Assembly: GCF_042453785.1 (NCBI RefSeq)
Contig: NC_091675.1
Coordinates: 4,910,501-4,974,500, forward strand
DNA length: 64,000 nucleotides
Source of the DNA: Malus domestica
Taxonomy: Eukaryota > Streptophyta > Magnoliopsida > Rosales > Rosaceae
Direction: 5' to 3'
Of the stretch, positions 48,538-61,781 are shown in pieces. The notes beneath the pieces are model-generated. The model did no database searches. It was not told the DNA's origin and was given only the letters and a program-made list of their open reading frames with translations. The number at the start of each line of letters is the position of its first letter. The first letter of the stretch is position 1. A program made the position numbers and the translations under genes.

Positions 48538-49049
48538 AATCCTAATTTTTTTCTCTTTGCAAGACAAAAAACTACCAGGGAAGGAAGAGACTGTTAGGAA
48601 AGTAAAACCCAGACCGAAGAAGACAAGCAATGGTGGAAGAACCAAGGCTGTAGATCTTTGATAAAAGGTATAAATCATTTTCGTTTCTGGTAGTTTGCCA
48701 TTGCCTAAAAATGTGAAATTTAATATGGTGTTGATGAGTGTGTTTGAAGGCGAAAGAGCTGATCCTGTAATTTGATTGCTTCTCACACTCGAAATCATTT
48801 TTGTTAAGTAATGTTTATATCTGCACCGTCTTCTAACTTTTTTATAAATGTTTTAACCCTGATCTATTGTTGATGATCATTTTGTAGCACTAACAATATC
48901 ATCGCTCTTTCCATTCCTTTATTTTTTGGTGAGTGCTCACTTATTAATATTGTTGTTGCTTTTAGTTTTTAAATTTTATGAAAAAATGCAACCGTCAAAC
49001 CCTGTTGAAGTGGATTTGGTATCTCAAGATTCCAAATTATTGTTTGCAG

Positions 49050-49245
49050 ATGAGGGATTTGCATATTGCTAAAAGAGAGGAAGACATTGGCTACTGTGCT
49101 GGATATGTAGGTGAGTTGATGATTGTCCCTACTTACCTTTCGTATTCTTCACCATTTTGTTCCTTAACAAGTGTCTTACTTTGAAGGGGCTTCATAGATG
49201 CTTGGCAGAGTCCTGACATCAATTTTTTGGGGAATGGTGGCTGAT
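49050..49245 (+). pseudogene. ZIFL-type MFS transporter fragment
   Basis: Exon-like 49050-49110 reads MRDLHIAKREEDIGYCAGYV and ends at a GTGAGT donor. The next piece, 49187-49245, reads GAS, then TAG, then MLGRVLTSIFWGMVAD. Together they match the TM2-TM3 region of ZINC-INDUCED FACILITATOR-LIKE transporters, which includes the MFS signature start. A TAG replaces the usual Phe codon, and sequence after VAD is not the expected RYGRKP. No other exons were found. It is a decayed fragment. Confidence 0.7.
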
Positions 49246-52200
49246 ATTGACTCAGATGAAGCCCCTATTTATATATCCTATTCATTTTTATGTTCTATCT
49301 TTTCTGACTTGGATGATGTTGATTGAATGAATGAGTTAGAAACTGAACAAATCAAATGGATGAGTTAAAAGCTGAAAATTACATTAGTTTCTTGCTGCTT
49401 TTTATGCTGAACAGATTTTGTGTATGTGTAGTGCTTTATTTTTAGGGTTATTTCTCTCAACACCATGTGAACGTACAAATGGTTCTTTCCCAATTCAACC
49501 AATTTAAAAATTGGGATTTTAATTGATGTTCGTCCATGGTTCCTTACTTTCCAGATGCATAAATTCACCTGGAAATTATTCATGACAATGTCCCAAAGGA
49601 TACAAACATGAAGGCATGGATGAAAAGAGTTGTATAAAAGACAACAAATGGTCAAAGGCCATTCTCCTCATTATTTCATTAGGTATGCATGTTTTTTTTT
49701 CACATGTTAATATATAGCATATACGAGCCTAAATTTATTTTATTGGAGCCACTTTTGGATCCAAAATTCTCATAAAGTATGTCATTGATGAAAGTTATAT
49801 TCTGGTGTCTTTTAGTGATCTTCATGTTTTTCGTACAAAATAAGATTGTTAGCTTTCTATGGTAAGCAGTATTAACTATCAGGGATTTGTTTTCATATTG
49901 CATGAAATTTCCACTTTTTTCATCTTTGAATAGTCTCAAGCATGGTAAATAGAATAGCACTAGAAAGTGAGGAAATCCACTTTCTTTGGTCAGGTTGGAT
50001 TCTCTACTATGACTACCATTTTTAATGGGAAGTGTTAAATACATCCTATAACATGACTGACTAACAAGCATGGTTGTTCAGATATACATGCAATTAAGAT
50101 CTCTGACTAAATCAGATTTCTTTTATATTGAAGCAAATCTTGCCTATTAGGTGTTCATGAAAATTCCCCAGAGAGTTAGAAACAAGGATATGATGCAAAT
50201 CTGAATGTAGGCTGTTTTGGTATGTGTGTGTGTACGTATAGGGGTGTTATATTGATATGACATGCTGCCTAATTTATCTATTTTTCGATTGTTAGATCAA
50301 AGAAGGAAGTTCAATTCATCAAGGATCAAGGTTTGGACTACTAGACAGCATGCTGACTTCGGTTAGAGGTATGGAAGTCTCGAGCTTGCAATCTTAAATT
50401 TCTGGTTCCCAAATAAGAAATATGCTCTATTTGATCCCGAATAAGAAATGACATAGGTATGTGGGTTCCATCGTTATTAAGTTGTATCATTTTCTACTTA
50501 GGTTACAAAAAACCATTATAATGAATTAATCATTTTTTTATTCTAAGGAAGTATGTATTCAACATTGTTTTTTTTCTGAACAATTTCAATCAATATAACT
50601 ATGACCATTTGTCTACTATTTTATATCTTCTGTTCTTTTTCCTTTTTGTAGACTCTCCTTGCCATGTTGGTCTCTTGCTGCTAACTGATTTAGTTGGGGT
50701 ATCTTAAAAGAGTGCTGTCTTTACAGAGTCTTTTTTGTTTTTTTTTTTTGTTTTTTTGTGGGGTTATTTTTTACGGTGGGGATATTCCTTAATTTTTAAA
50801 GTGAGGAAGATTTAACAACGCATTTTTTTGTTTGTTTTGGTGGTGTTACTTTATGAATTTGTAGTTAGGGAGATTTAACAATGCCTTTTTTTGTTTGCTT
50901 TACTTTGTTAGTCTTGATAAGCGCATGTTCAACAACAGGTTGTTGAAATGATCACTTATATAGCCTCTACTGCAAAACAATTTCCTAAGAAATGTGTATT
51001 ACTTTGTCTTCTAGATGAGCGTACTCTAATTTAGATTAGACATCAAGACTTGAAGCTTGGTTTGTTTTCTGTGTCTCCTTCACTGTATCTGAAAAGTGGA
51101 TGAACAGGTAGATGTCAACTCTAGCATTTAATGGTGTTGTGCACTTTGATAGGTACATGTGAATGGCTCACAGGGTTTTTCTGATTCTGTAGGTCCAGGA
51201 TTTATTTTTGAAAGGGCAAGTATGGTGTGATTATTTTAATTCTCATCTTCAGTGCAAAAGTTGTGTGCAAAGTTTTTATTTACAGTTTTATTCTTCTGTA
51301 TGCATTATGTTTATCTTCAAGTAAAGGTTGCTAATATTTTATTTATGAGTGTGTGCTGCTCGGTCTCCATTGATTGTTTATCTTTTTCGAGGGTATAAAG
51401 GGGAGGAAAAAATGCATTCCAATACCTCAGAATTCAACCTCCACCAAATTGTGAGGAATCCAATTCCTCCAAATTTTGGAGTTGGATTCCAAAATTTGCA
51501 TGGTCTCCCAAATTTTTGATTCCCCAATATTGGGTAAACACCGGAGTAGTCCGTAATTGACTTTCAATTCCATTTTTTTGTTCTGATTACCCTTACATAA
51601 ATGTATTTATGATATTTTAGTTTCAAGCCCAACTGTTGTTGCAAAATGTGCTATAGATGGAGCAACCAATGTCTTTCTTACTTATTCTTGGGCTCTTCTA
51701 TCTTTATGTGAGGCATTTTGTACTACTACTTTTGTAACATTGGGATGTTTCAAGATTTATGACTATGTGCATTCTCTCTTTCTGCACACTTTTTCTTCCC
51801 TCGCTCCCTCTCTCATGTAGAGCCATTTTATGGTACAATGCGTTTATCGGTTCTCATGTCCAAGTTTTTTTTTCTGCTTTCAATTAAGTTTTGTTTGTAT
51901 GTTATGTTTTCAAGGAATCTTTTGCACATATTTCAATTACGTTGTACTTGAATGTCCTGAACTCAAGTCATTCAGGATTTTTTTTTTTGGTTGAAACCAT
52001 TGAATTTCATTGTACTTGAATGATATAGATGTGGGGATTACATTTACATAAGGATTGATTTTAACCATTGAATTTTATTTCATTTTTCCTTGGAGCTTGA
52101 GTAACAAGATCATCAAATTCTTATATTCGTTATTTGTGAGAATAAATCTACATGCATAACAATATTGTTACACTTCTACTTTTATTGGGTTTTTATACAT

Positions 52201-53040
52201 TTTGTGTGTTTGCTTAGTCTTGTCTTGGAGTTGGATCCACTTTGTATAATGGATTGTGATTTGTTTGAAAATATCTTTAGTGATGATTTTGAGTATAATG
52301 TGTTTTTGTAATACTGTTTTTCTCTCCCTTTTGTAATCTAGTCGTGCAGAAGACATCTCCATTAACCGGTAACAGATGAAATTGTTTGCTGTCGAGGTTC
52401 CCGTGCAAAAGAGCGAAAATGCTGCAAGTGGAGGATAGATAATAGCTCAAGACACATGGTATGAGGGTGTAGATAAACTGTAAATATGCATCTGAAAAAG
52501 TTAAAAGTTAAGGCGGGGTTGGTTGTAGCTTCTCCTTCTCGCCACAATAGAAAATACTTTTGAACTGCATTAAGCTATTAATAAATTAAGCTTAAGCTAT
52601 ATTTTACTTATCAAGAATGGGTAAACTGTTTTAAATAGGAAAATTAAGTGCTTATATCAGGTAAACAATCAATTTTACAAAGTTTTCTAGTAAATTAGAT
52701 ATATAGTTTAATTCGAAGAGTTGTATTGACCTTTACTTTTGTTAAATTATATAGTTTAATTGCGTCCTCTTTTTCCAATCCCTATATATCTGCTCAACTC
52801 TTGGGTCAATTATTTACCAGTAGGAATGTTTAATTGCTTGATCAATGATGTTGATTCAATTTGAAGAAGAAATAGGACTTTTGTCCAATAGGGATTTGAA
52901 ATAGGGATTGAGACTCTCACATATGAGTGAGATGTCCCAATTGTTCATTGATTCTAGGTGCTACGTCTTTTTAGTTGCTTTGTGCGAAAACTATTCATCT
53001 CTGTTGCGACTAATACATTCAAGTTCCGCTGCAATGCGCC
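49246..53040. other. AT-rich DNA with no recognised gene
   Basis: T-rich sequence with several poly-T runs (for example 50735-50758, 51977-51988). No conserved protein or RNA gene was seen. Confidence 0.35.
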
Positions 53041-53362
53041 GGCATATTTTCTCGTTTTCTTATCTATTTAAAGATTAAAATTGAATGAACAAACAAATGC
53101 ACCTAACTTTAGATTTAAAATAACCCAGTATAAATTAAAGAAAACTCTCATCTCTGTGTTACACTTATCATCTATTTACATTTTACACTATCATTTATAC
53201 TATCTCTCTAATATAGGTAAGGTCAGTTAACACATGTGAGTTCCATCTTTATTAAAGAGACAATACAAAAATAGTATAAATAAACAGTAAGAATAGCAAT
53301 TTTTTATTGTAATTAAATATGCATGTTATAGGTACTCTCCCTAGGCTTCATTTTCTTATTTG

Positions 53363-53394
53363 TACACACACACACACACATATATATATATGAA

Positions 53395-53450
<56 letters not shown>
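53363..53450. repeat. Compound CA/TA/CT microsatellite
   Basis: (CA)n at 53363-53380 and (TA)n to 53391, then (CT)25 at 53401-53450. The homologous site near 21640 has only a short CT tract, so the repeat expanded after the duplication. Confidence 0.9.
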
Positions 53451-53453
<3 letters not shown>

Positions 53454-53471
53454 TCATCATAATACATTTCA

Positions 53472-53612
<141 letters not shown>

Positions 53613-53659
53613 TCACCACGCTCATTCTCCCTCACAATCTCATCCCATACACCGACTTT

Positions 53660-53837
53660 TGTAAACGTGAGTCTTCAAAAATAAGTATGTAAATATATTG
53701 TAAATATTAGGAATCCTTTTTTGAGAAGGATTATTTGTTGTGTCCTTTTTAATTTTAGTTTCCTTATAGAACAAGGATTGTATTTGTATATATTTCAAGG
53801 AAGTAATACAAGGAATTATCCCGTAAAAAATTCTATT
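53660..53837 (+). repeat. 5' LTR of the Copia element
   Basis: 178 bp, followed at once by the primer-binding site at 53838. Confidence 0.9.
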
Positions 53838-54131
53838 TGGCATCAAGAGCCAGTGTTGCCGAAACCCTAGTTTTTCTGCTGTGCTTGGTTGGTTGTTTTT
53901 CTACAAATCTTCTGCAGAAAACAGTGTTGTCGTGTGTGTGTGTGCTCTTGCTGGCGTGTGCAGCAGTGTGGGTGGTGTTGTGTGTGGTTGACTGATCTTT
54001 GCACAGTGTCGTGTATGTGTGGTATTGCTGCTTGCGCAGCAGTGTGGTGACTCATCGTCAGTTTTGCTGTTTCTGCCGTGTGTGTGTGTTTTTTTTTTCT
54101 GCACAGTGCCATGTGTGTGTGGTAAAGCCGA

Positions 54132-54907
54132 ATGGCATCAGAAAGAGGCAGTGGCGTGTTGAAGTTGAAAGGCAATAACTCAACCAATAATCCAGTATTG
54201 AATCCTGTCGTCATTCAAAGTGATGCGTCTGCTGTACCAAACACCGTGAAATTAAATAGATCAAATTATCCTCTTTGGTCCAAGGTTTTGGAGATGCACA
54301 TCGCTGAACGCGGTAGGAAGGGCTTTGTGACTGGGAGTACCAAGGAGCCTGTTGAGGATAGTGCTGAATATATGACATGGGAGACAGGGAATGCAATAGT
54401 AAAATGGTGGTTAATCAATTCCATGGAACATGCTATCATGGGATTTTTTATTCACCTGCGTACTACGAAAGAAGTTTGGGAAGAGGTGGCTCGGATGTAT
54501 TATGATGGTTCAGATATTTCTCAAATTTATGAACTGAAGGTTAAATCCTTCAGACTCCGTCAAGAGGGCCGGCCATTTGGTGTGTATTATGCTGACCTCA
54601 AGTCCGTTTGGCAGGAGTTAGATCAAAGGAGACCAATCAAGATGGAGTGTGTTGTGGATCTCAAGACCCTTCGAGAAGAGATTCAATTGTTGTGGATCTC
54701 AAGACCCTTCGAGAAGAGATTCAAATTGATCGTGTGTATGCTTTTTTGGCGGGTTTGGATGATATCTTTGATAAGGTACAGAGTGATATTCTACGTACTC
54801 ATCCCTTACCATCTGTTGAGGAAGTGTTTTCTGTTGTTCGGCGTGAAGCACAACGACATGCTACTATGATGGTGGAAGTAACAACCAAGGTGGGCCGTCG
54901 TCCATAG
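54132..54907 (+). pseudogene. Copia gag, frameshifted by a 38-bp tandem duplication
   Basis: Starts MASERGSGVLKLKGNNST and has the Copia gag (UBN2-like) features LNRSNYPLWSKVLEMHI and EVWEEVARMYYDGSDISQIY. At about 54650-54725 a 38-bp segment (GTTGTGGATCTCAAGACCCT...) is present twice in tandem, shifting the frame. The original frame resumes as IDRVYAFLAGLDDIFDKVQ and stops at 54905. Confidence 0.85.
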
Positions 54908-55002
54908 CCATGATTTTTTAGCCAGCTGCTGTCCCTCGTCCTAATAATTCTTCTAATCACTCTTTAAATTCTCGTCCCTTCAACCGAGAAAATAAAGATG
55001 AT

Positions 55003-58000
55003 TTGAAGTGTACTTTCTGTGGACAAACCCGTCATACTGAGGATACGTGTTTTGCTAAGCATGGGGTGCCTGATTGGTTTCCAGAATTGAAGAAGAAATT
55101 GCATGCAAATGAGCGTGGAAGTGCAGGGAACAATGGAGGTCGTGCCTCCCTAGCTACAGCCCCACAATCAGCAAAGGAGGCCGACACTCCTGGTAATGAC
55201 CCGAGTCAATCCTTGCTGACTCGTTCTACCCATGGTGACTCGTCCTCCACCGCAGGTACTGTAGGGCATGGTCTTTTGGCCGCTGATCCTAAGCATCATA
55301 CATGTTGGATTCTGGACTCTGGTGCAACGAATCATATGACATGTGATAAGAATATGTTTCAATGTATGACAACATCTCACAGGGAATATATAGCCACCGC
55401 CAATGGTACCCGTGCTCCTGTTATTGGTGCTGGCACCGTGTATCTCACGGCCTCTCTCCCTTTACACCGATGTTTACTTGTTCCATCTTTATCACATCAT
55501 TTACTGTCTATAACACAAGTTACTGAACAATTGGATTGTGTTGTTTTAATGTATCCGTCCTTTTGTCTACTTCAGGATATTCAGACCAAGGAGATAATTG
55601 GGCGTGGCACTAAGAGAGAGGGGTTGTACTATGTGGATGATGTCGTTCCTGGCAGAGCTCATGCAGTACGAGTGTTCCGTGATAGTAATATACAAGAAGT
55701 ATGGTTATTGCATCGTCGATTAGGGCATGCATCCTTTAGATATTTAAGGCATATGGTGCCTAGTTTATTTAGTGGAATAAATGAATCAGACTTACATTGT
55801 GCATTATGTATTCTTGCTAAAAGCCATCGTGCTTCGTTTCCTCCTAGTATGAATAAAAGACCTTTTCTGTTTGATCTTGTGCATTCCAATGTTTGGGGGC
55901 CTTCTCCAGTTACTACTTCTTCGGGAATCCGGTGGTTTGTTACATTTGTTGATGATTGCACTCGTATGACATGACTTTATGTGTTGAAAAATAAGAGTGA
56001 TGTTAGTGACATATTTCGGTCATTTGCTCAGTTGGTTCAGACACAATATTCTTCTGTTATCAAGGTTCTCCGTTCTGATAATGGCGGAGAATACATCAAT
56101 TCTGAGTTGTCGGGTTTTCTACGTGATCAAGGGATCCTCCATGAAACTACGTGTCCGCATACTCCGCAACAAAATGGGGTTGCAGAGCGTAAGAATCGCC
56201 ACATTTTGGAAACAGCCCATACCTTGCTCCTTGGGGCCTCCGTTCCTCCCCGTTTTTGGCCTGAAGCAGTTACATATGTCGTGTATGTTATTAATCGTAT
56301 GCTTTCTCGGGTGGTTAGTTTTCAAACGCCTTTTCAAGTCCTCACACAACATGCTCCCGTGGTGTCACGTAATACTCTCACCCCTCGAGTCTTTGGTTGT
56401 GTGGCTTATGTTCATATTCAGAAAATACATCGTAGTAAATTAGATCCGTGTGCATTACGGTGTGTCTTTCTGGGTTTTTCTTCTCACAAAAAGGGGTATC
56501 AGTGTTACCATCCTGAAACCCGGCATATGTATGTAACCATGGATGTGACATTCTCTAAAACAGAATATTTCTACACTTCGGTACCTTCTACTTCAGATCA
56601 CCAGGGGGAGAATAATATTGTTGGTAATCTGAGTTGGTTGGATCTAGAGGGATATGTGATTATTGAACAGCGTGTAGGACCGGGAATTGTTGGTGCCGAA
56701 TGTACAGAGAGTACCGAGTGTGTTGACAACTCAGATGATGGTGGTGATTTGACCGAGCCCATAAGAGAGCCTCGGCTAGAGGCTCGGCTAGCTAGTGCCG
56801 AGGAATGTCCTAGTGCTCAACAGTCCATTGCCGAAGCCACTACACTTGTTCTTGCTGAGTCCAGTACGCCCTCTCTCTCTAGTTCCAACGTGACGCCCAA
56901 TACGTCTTCTTTGAATATTCCTGAGGTAAGTATTGTAAATGATTGTGTAACTGATCCAAGTAATAATGTGAGTACTTATAAATTCCACTAAGACAAAATC
57001 GAGGTGTGCCTCCTGATAGGTTTTCTCCTGAAGGGAAGGTGAAGTATTCGATAGCCAATTATGTATCATGTAACAAGCTTGCACCAGAACGTCAGACCTT
57101 GGTGAGCAATATGGAGTCTATTCAAGTACCAACTCGAGTGGAGGAAGCTCTAAAAGATCCAAAGTGGGCGAAAGCAATGGATGAGGAGATGTTGGCATTA
57201 CAGAAAAATAATACTTGGGAGGTGATGATGCTACCCGCAGGAAAGAAGATCGTGGGATGTCGATGGGTATTTACAGTTAAATATAAGGTTGATGGAACGG
57301 TCGACAGATACAAAGCAAGGTTGGTGGCTAAAGGGTATACTCAAACATATGGGGTGGATTATCAAGAGACTTTCTCCCCAGTTGCCAAGATGAATACGGT
57401 ACGTGTTCTTATCTCTTTAGCTGCAAATATGGACTAGCCATTAAAACAGTTTGATGTGAAGAATGCGTTTCTCCATGGAAATTTGGAGGAAGAAGTATAT
57501 ATGGATTTTCCTCTTGGATATAGCAATGGTGGGAATACTGGAGTATGTCATTTGCGTAAGTCACTTTATAGGCTTAAGCAATCGCCTCGTGCATGGTTTG
57601 ATAGATTTACTCAAGTGATGAGAAGGAATGGATATCGTCAGAGTCATTCTGATCATACGTTATTTGTAAAACATAAACAAAATAAAGTAACAACCTTGAT
57701 TAACTATGTAGATGACATGATTATAACAGGAGATGATGTTGATGAGATGTCCAAGTTGCAAGGAAACCTTGCAGCCGAATTTGAAATGAAGGATTTAGGA
57801 GATTTCAAATATTTTCTGGGAGTTGAAGTTGCTCGCTCACCTAAAGGTATCTTCTTGTCTCAACGTAAGTATGTGCTAGATTTATTAAAAGAGACTGGTA
57901 TGTTGGGATGTAAGCCAGTAGAGACTCCTATTGTTGAGAAGCATCATTTGGATTTGAATCCAAGTCAGAGATCGGTTGACAAAGGTAGATATCAGAGGCT

Positions 58001-58659
58001 TGTAGGGAGACTTATTTATTTGGCTCATACTCGTCCTGATATTGCTTATGCTGTAAGTGTTGTGAGTCAGTTCATGCATTCACCAAATATGGATCACATG
58101 ACTGTTGTTATGCGTATCTTGGCATACTTGAAGTCGGCACCTGGAAAATGAGTATTGTATGGGAAACACGGCATTTGAGAATTGAAGGGTTTACTGATGC
58201 AGATTGGGCAGGTGATGTAACTGATAGACGGTCTACTTCTGGGTATTTTACTTTTGTTGGAGGAAATTTGGTGACATGGCGAAGTAAGAAACAGAAGGTG
58301 GTATCATGATCTTCAGCTGAGGCCAAATATAGAGGAATGGCTCAAGGAATTTGTGAAATCCTTTGGCTACGAAAATTCTTTTAGGACTTGGGTTTAAACC
58401 AGAGGAGACTATGAAGTTGTATTGTGACAACAAGTTCGCAAGAGATATCGCTGATAATCCAGTGCAGCATGATAGAACGAAGCATGTGGAGGTGGATCGA
58501 CATTTTATTAAAGAGAAGCTTGAAAAGAAGATTGTATCAATACCGTTTGTAAAGTCAGAGGAGCAACTTGCAGATGTTCTTACTCATGCAGTGTGTGGAC
58601 GAAAGTTTGGTGACTCACTTGTCAAGTTGGGCATGTGTGATATCTATGCACCAACTTGA
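55003..58659 (+). pseudogene. Copia zinc knuckle, protease, integrase, RT and RNase H with several disabling changes
   Basis: Domains in order are the CCHC knuckle CTFCGQTRHTEDTC, protease ILDSGATNHM, and GAG-pre-integrase HRRLGHASFRYL. Next come integrase (VDDCTRMT, then VLRSDNGGEY and QQNGVAERKN), RT ([23 protein letters not shown], catalytic YVDD at about 57702) and RNase H (FTDADWAGD, YCDN). Disabling changes are TGA for Trp at 55972-55974, a frameshift at about 56990, TAG for Trp at 57435, a stop at 58149, TGA near 58306 and a frameshift near 58380. The lineage was not assigned. Confidence 0.88.
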
Positions 58660-58666
58660 GGGGGAG

Positions 58667-58845
58667 TGTAAACGTGAGTCTTCAAAAATAAGTATGTAAA
58701 TATATTGTAAATATTAGGAATCCTTTTTTAGGAAGGATTATTTGTTGTGTCCTTTTTTAATTTTAGTTTCCTTATAGAACAAGAATTGTATTTGTATATA
58801 TTTCAAGGAAGTAATACAAGGAATTATCCCGTAAAAAATTCTATT
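58667..58845 (+). repeat. 3' LTR of the Copia element
   Basis: 179 bp, preceded by the polypurine tract TTGAGGGGGAG (58656-58666). Confidence 0.9.
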
Positions 58846-59161
58846 ACTTTCCCCTCCATCATCTCCACCAACCCTTGCCCAGCACTCTCCTTATCAAACC
58901 CATACTCCTCAATTCCAAACTGCTCAGCCAACACCTTCCAAAAATGCTGCCACTTAAACACATCCCCATTGTTCACATTAATGCTTCGTTTTTCGCATAC
59001 GGATCCACCGCCGCCCATACATGCTACTCCGCTATCAAATTCCCATCCGCAGCCACCGAATAACACTCCCAAGCTGCTTTGCTTCTGGGAAAATTCAAAG
59101 GTCTTCCTTCCTTCTTACATATAGCAGCATAAATGCAAAGCGCACCAATTATGTTCATCTA

Positions 59162-59411
<250 letters not shown>

Positions 59412-59453
59412 TCAGAGCACACAAGACGCTGCGGAAAATGGCCCAGTTGACCT

Positions 59454-60467
59454 TAATATATAATCATGCTTAAAAGAATTATTTTTTTTTCTTATTAAAA
59501 AAGTTCTTGTGCATTCAAAAGAACTTGGAAAAACCAATGTCTCAAAATCCAAAAAGATTCCTTATTTTTTCCCTCAAACTATGGAAAATCATGCAGCGGT
59601 ATTTGCAAAGAAATAACAGACAGTCTAGAGCTTTACCGATGTTAACTCTAAGTGTTCAATCATTTGTATTTAATTACTACTTCTTCTTTCTTTCACATTC
59701 TAAAATCTAAGTATGAACTTCTCTGAAAAAATTCAAAACCTTGCACTGTCTCAACTAATGAATGGTCTGAATTGTAACAAAAATCGATTTCAAATCCTCC
59801 TTCAGCAACCTAATGACGTATAAAACATCAATCCCAAAAGAACCCACGTTTCAAAAACCAAGAAGGGCTCATTAATGTATATGAATGTATATGGTAACAA
59901 AGTAAATTACTTCGATGTGAATCTACAATCCCTGATACCAAACCCCCAAATTCAAATGGTTAAGCCTACCAGTCCCTCAAAGAAACTTCATGCTCTTCAG
60001 AAAGACACATCTAAAGTGGCCAAGAAAGTGAATTTAGGTTGCTACACCATAATTACGTTGGGGAAACCCTAATTCCTTCACTGCAACAAACCCCAAAACC
60101 CCCAATTATGTTGATCTCGCAGTTCTACACTAAAAAAGTGGGGGCGTGAATAATGTTATTTATTCTTCTATTTGTCATTTTGGTTCGGTGGTACTTCTTC
60201 GGACAATTGGGCTACTCATCTCCCAACGTAATTTGAGACTCAATTTTTTTTAAAGGGGAATAACTGATGGTAAGTCACTGTTATCCATCCCTTTTGGGGG
60301 CCGGAAAGACGCACATAGGCATTTTAGCCTCCCCTGACCACAAGTCATTGTTGTAAGATGTTTGTGACAGGGTGGGGTTGGGTGTGAGGGTGCGTGGGGT
60401 GTTTATTGGCCGTTGGATCTAAACCAACAGACAAGATGAAAAATTAGCTTCCACGTTAAAAAAAAAG
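59454..60467. other. Unassigned DNA beyond the PRISE pseudogene
   Basis: No gene was seen. The break in similarity with copy 3 at about 59453 marks the end of the duplicated segment. Confidence 0.35.
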
Positions 60468-60958
60468 GGTTTAAATGTTAAAATGGTCCATGTGTTTTAG
60501 TCATTAGGTCAATTTAGTCCATATGTTTTCAATTTAGCCAATTTGGTCATTGTGTTTATAAATTATGATAAACTTATTTATAAAATTATGATTTATTTGA
60601 TTTAAATTATTTAAAATGAAATAAAATTAAAAATTAAGAGAAAAATTATTCTCCTCTCAACTCTTTGATCTCCTCCCTAACATTACCTCCTCTATTGTCT
60701 ATGTCACAACCTTAATCATTTTTTAGATTGCAAGTTTTATTTTTTATATGTGTAATTTCTCATTGATTTGCATTTTTTTGTAAAGAGAAAATGTAATTAT
60801 TTCTCATATGATTATTATTATGAATTTTTTAAAAGAGATTGAATGAATTGTCCTTAATTAGCTAACAAAGACACGGGAAACTAAATTAACCAAATCGAAA
60901 ACATGGAATTAGATTAGCTATATTACTATAACACAGAGACCATTATGAAATTTAAGCC
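60468..60958. mobile_element. Foldback MITE with inverted arms
   Basis: GGTTTAAATGTTAAAATGGT at the left and the reverse complement of the right end (GGCTTAAATTTCATAATGGT) match imperfectly over about 90 bp, including CCATGTTTTCGATTTGG-like sequence. The interior is AT-rich and lacks ORFs. Confidence 0.6.
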
Positions 60959-61781
60959 AAAAAAAAAGAGGTCAAGGGCTGCTAAATGGTGGCGGCGGCG
61001 GCTATTCGGTCCCAATCTTGGCCCTACACTTGATCTGACCCCAGTTTATCAATTTCTCTCGGCTGTTGGCCACGTTTTGGTTGATGGCGGATTTGAGTGT
61101 TTTCTTTTAGGGTTTGATTTATGATGTGTGTTCGACGTTTTAAGTTAATTTTGGTGGTTGATTTTTTAAGTTATGCAACCTTGTGAATTGTTAGTTGAAT
61201 TGGGCGTTTTATTTGAATAGGCTTCTGCAAATTGTGTGATTTATGATGTGTGTTCGACGTTTTAAATCATTTACTATTGGATAACCAGCGCGCAGTTGAG
61301 AAAATTATGTTGTTGGATTAACCAAAAAAGTTGTTGGTAGATTAAATAGAAGCATTAGTGGAAATTAAATGATAAGTTTTTCAAAACATTAAATACACAA
61401 GTTAAAGTAATAATTGAGTACACGTGGCAGAAAATGAATGAAAAAAGCAAGTAGGAAAAAAAGTAGGAGGGGAAGGTAGCTATGGTTCCTCGTTAATCTA
61501 ACGACACTAAGAACCCACATCGCACTTTATTTTGAAATAAGAGTTTAGATGGCTGAGTGACAATTGTTTAATCACTTCAACTATAAAGCCTTATTTATAA
61601 ATAAATTAAGAAAGCTTTAACCATGGTTCTCATCATCACTTTCAAAACTTGACATCTTTCCACTAACACTAGCATATGCCCCATACTTTGTGTTTGAAAA
61701 TAATTTTTATTTTTATTTTAAAATGAGAAGGAGAAAGGGGGGAAATGTGGATTAGAGAAAGGAGTTTTCTTTTTATGTTTT
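60959..61781. other. Unassigned intergenic DNA
   Basis: A TTTATGATGTGTGTTCGACGTTTTAA phrase occurs twice (about 61119 and 61239), a local 120-bp duplication. No gene. Confidence 0.35.

Larger units (their letters stand above)
53660..58845 (+). mobile_element. Copia retrotransposon inserted in PRISE copy 5
   Basis: Short LTRs (53660-53837 and 58667-58845) begin TGTAAACGTGAG, with a 5-bp ACTTT duplication (53655-53659, 58846-58850). The primer site TGGCATCAAGAGCC resembles the tRNA-Met type (TGGTATCAGAGCC), and a TTGAGGGGGAG polypurine tract precedes the 3' LTR. Order gag, protease, integrase, RT, RNase H is Copia. LTRs end TATT and not CA and differ at about four positions. Multiple stops make the copy dead. 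Confidence 0.93.

Noticed and set aside
53867-54214. Thr/His-rich minus-strand frame at the Copia leader
   Set aside because: Arises from TG-rich simple sequence in the untranslated leader.
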